From positions 1-5,548 of the forward strand of contig JAQGLQ010000452.1 in the NCBI GenBank assembly GCA_028292785.1: a stretch of DNA of 5,548 bases, in the 5' to 3' direction. The notes beneath the pieces were generated by a model, which was not told the origin of the DNA, did not search any database, and was given only the letters and a program-made list of their open reading frames with translations. The position numbers and the translations under genes were made by a program. This document shows, piece after piece, positions 4,620-5,548 of this stretch. The DNA is from Noviherbaspirillum sp. GTDB taxonomy: Bacteria > Pseudomonadota > Gammaproteobacteria > Burkholderiales > Burkholderiaceae. Positions within the stretch are counted from its first letter, which is position 1. Every line of letters starts with the position of its first letter.

Positions 4620-5548
4620 ATGAACGTAAATGGACGATTTGACACGGCAGCGCTTGCCAACCGCCGTGCGCTCGACCGTCTGCGCGCCGTGCGACCGGCC
4701 TGGACGGCGGTCCGCAACGCCGGCGACGCGCTGAGCCTGCCCAGCTTCACCTTGCTGCATGCCGGGCCGCCGCTTCAAAATCCGCGTCGTCCGTGCCCGC
4801 CGCTGCTGTCGTCGGCAGTGCTGTGCTGCCTATACGAAGGATGGGCAAGCGATGAAGCGCAAGCCGAAGCCCTGATCGCCAGCGGCCGGGTAGCCTTGCG
4901 GCCAGCGCAGCAATACGGCGTGGTGACGCCGCTTGCCGCCATGATTTCGCCACGTACCTCGCTCGTGGAAATCGCCGACCTCGAAGCCCCGGAGCAGGGG
5001 GGCCGCGCATGGTCCCTGCTCGGTAGCGGTGCCGGCCCGCAGATCCGGTTCGGCAGCCGCGACGCGGCGATACTGCCGCGCATGCGGTGGCGGGATACGA
5101 CGCTGGCGGCCGGGCTTGCCCGTGCCCTGGCCGGCGCACCGATCGAACTGAACGAACCGGCCGCACTCGGGTTGGCCGGCGGCGACGACCTCCATGCGCG
5201 CACTTCGGCCGCCAATGCCGCGCTGTGCGAACGATTGGCGGCGCGGCTCGCCGGTCAGCATGCCGGGAGCGAGATCGCCGCCATGCTGGCCGGCACGCCG
5301 TTGTTTTTCTTGACGCTGTGGATGGCTGCCTGCCACCTGATGCTGAATAAGGCAGCCGATGGCGGAACGGATGCAGCGTCGACGCTGGTAGTGGCGCTTG
5401 CCGGTAATGGGGAAAGCGTCGGCATCCGTCTCGCGGGCCAGCCGTCGCTCTGGTTCACCGCGGTCGCGCAACCGCCGGCCGCACCTCGGTTGAATCCCAT
5501 GCAGCGGGCATGCGCGTCGCCCATGGTCGGCGATAGCGGCGCCATCGA
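4620..5548 (+). CDS. DUF1116 family protein (YlbE/AllG-like), 3' truncated by window
   Basis: A frame beginning at ATG 4620 stays open to the window end; 309 residues are visible, and about 110 more would be expected from the roughly 420-residue E. coli YlbE. A GGGGA at 4606-4610 lies 9 bases upstream. Family features in order: LLHAGPPL (residues 45-52), EGWA (73-76), VVTPLAAMISPRTSLVEI (101-118, cf. GPMAGV-SPSMPV), RFGSRDAAILPRMRW (143-157), ALGLAGGDDLHARTSAAN (182-199), TPLFFLTLWMAACHLMLNKAAD (226-247), ALAGNGESVGIRLAG (259-273), SLWFTAVA (276-283) and VGDSGAI (303-309). In E. coli, YlbE works with FdrA and YlbF as an oxamate carbamoyltransferase in allantoin breakdown, so this protein probably belongs to a carbamoyl-transfer step. 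FdrA- and YlbF-like partners would be expected beyond the window. No membrane anchor or signal peptide is evident. Family call is firm from motif order; the reaction here is inferred. Confidence 0.85.
   Translation, partial: MNVNGRFDTAALANRRALDRLRAVRPAWTAVRNAGDALSLPSFTLLHAGPPLQNPRRPCPPLLSSAVLCCLYEGWASDEAQAEALIASGRVALRPAQQYGVVTPLAAMISPRTSLVEIADLEAPEQGGRAWSLLGSGAGPQIRFGSRDAAILPRMRWRDTTLAAGLARALAGAPIELNEPAALGLAGGDDLHARTSAANAALCERLAARLAGQHAGSEIAAMLAGTPLFFLTLWMAACHLMLNKAADGGTDAASTLVVALAGNGESVGIRLAGQPSLWFTAVAQPPAAPRLNPMQRACASPMVGDSGAI

Noticed and set aside
4830..5471. A minus-strand open frame (213 codons) opposite the DUF1116 gene
   Set aside because: The plus-strand frame from 4620 is open to the window end and carries ordered DUF1116 motifs; the opposite frame shows none.
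1..5548. tRNA or rRNA genes, CRISPR repeats, insertion sequence ends or attachment sites
   Set aside because: None seen by eye: no regularly spaced repeats, no transposase coding, no tRNA-like cloverleaf; coding is almost continuous.

Overview
This is a GC-rich, densely coding window from what is most likely a proteobacterium. The style of the MarR regulator and the SsuBC/TauBC-type transporter suggests a Burkholderiales-like betaproteobacterium, but that is an inference from overall feel and not a marker-based assignment. Everything recognisable belongs to small-molecule catabolism: a molybdenum hydroxylase, an ABC importer, a MarR regulator, a metal-dependent amidohydrolase and a DUF1116 (YlbE/AllG-like) protein.

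Layout. (1) Bases 1-2409, plus strand: the C-terminal part of a xanthine dehydrogenase-family molybdopterin-binding large subunit (its 5' part lies outside the window). Its stop overlaps the start of an ABC-transporter ATPase (ATGA), which is followed after 12 bases by the matching inner-membrane permease. These look like one transcription unit. (2) Bases 2422-2931, minus strand: a MarR-family regulator, convergent with the permease (12 bases between stops) and divergent from the next gene. (3) Bases 2932-3208: the divergent control region. It holds two near-identical 12-bp palindromes (GTGG-N4-CCAC), good candidates for the MarR operators. (4) Bases 3209-4465, plus strand: an amidohydrolase of the COG3964 (Atu3266/EF0837-like) type. 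It carries an unusually long perfect inverted repeat inside its coding sequence. (5) Bases 4466-4619: not a functional gene but, as I read it, the shredded 3' end of a branched-chain-amino-acid-type ABC ATPase (livF-like), with a frameshift and a large internal deletion. (6) Bases 4620 to the window end: a DUF1116 protein, open to the edge (309 residues visible, no stop reached).

How the genes could work together. DUF1116/YlbE is, in E. coli, one subunit of the FdrA-YlbE-YlbF oxamate carbamoyltransferase system that ends anaerobic allantoin breakdown by releasing carbamoyl phosphate. Here a DUF1116 gene sits downstream of an amidohydrolase and near a molybdenum hydroxylase and a small-molecule importer. 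This suggests a pathway in which an N-heterocycle or related amide is imported, hydroxylated, opened by amide hydrolysis and finally split to a carbamoyl or oxamate-type product, under MarR control. The substrate cannot be read from the sequence. The livF remnant suggests the cluster once carried a second, HAAT-type importer between the amidohydrolase and the DUF1116 gene, now lost.
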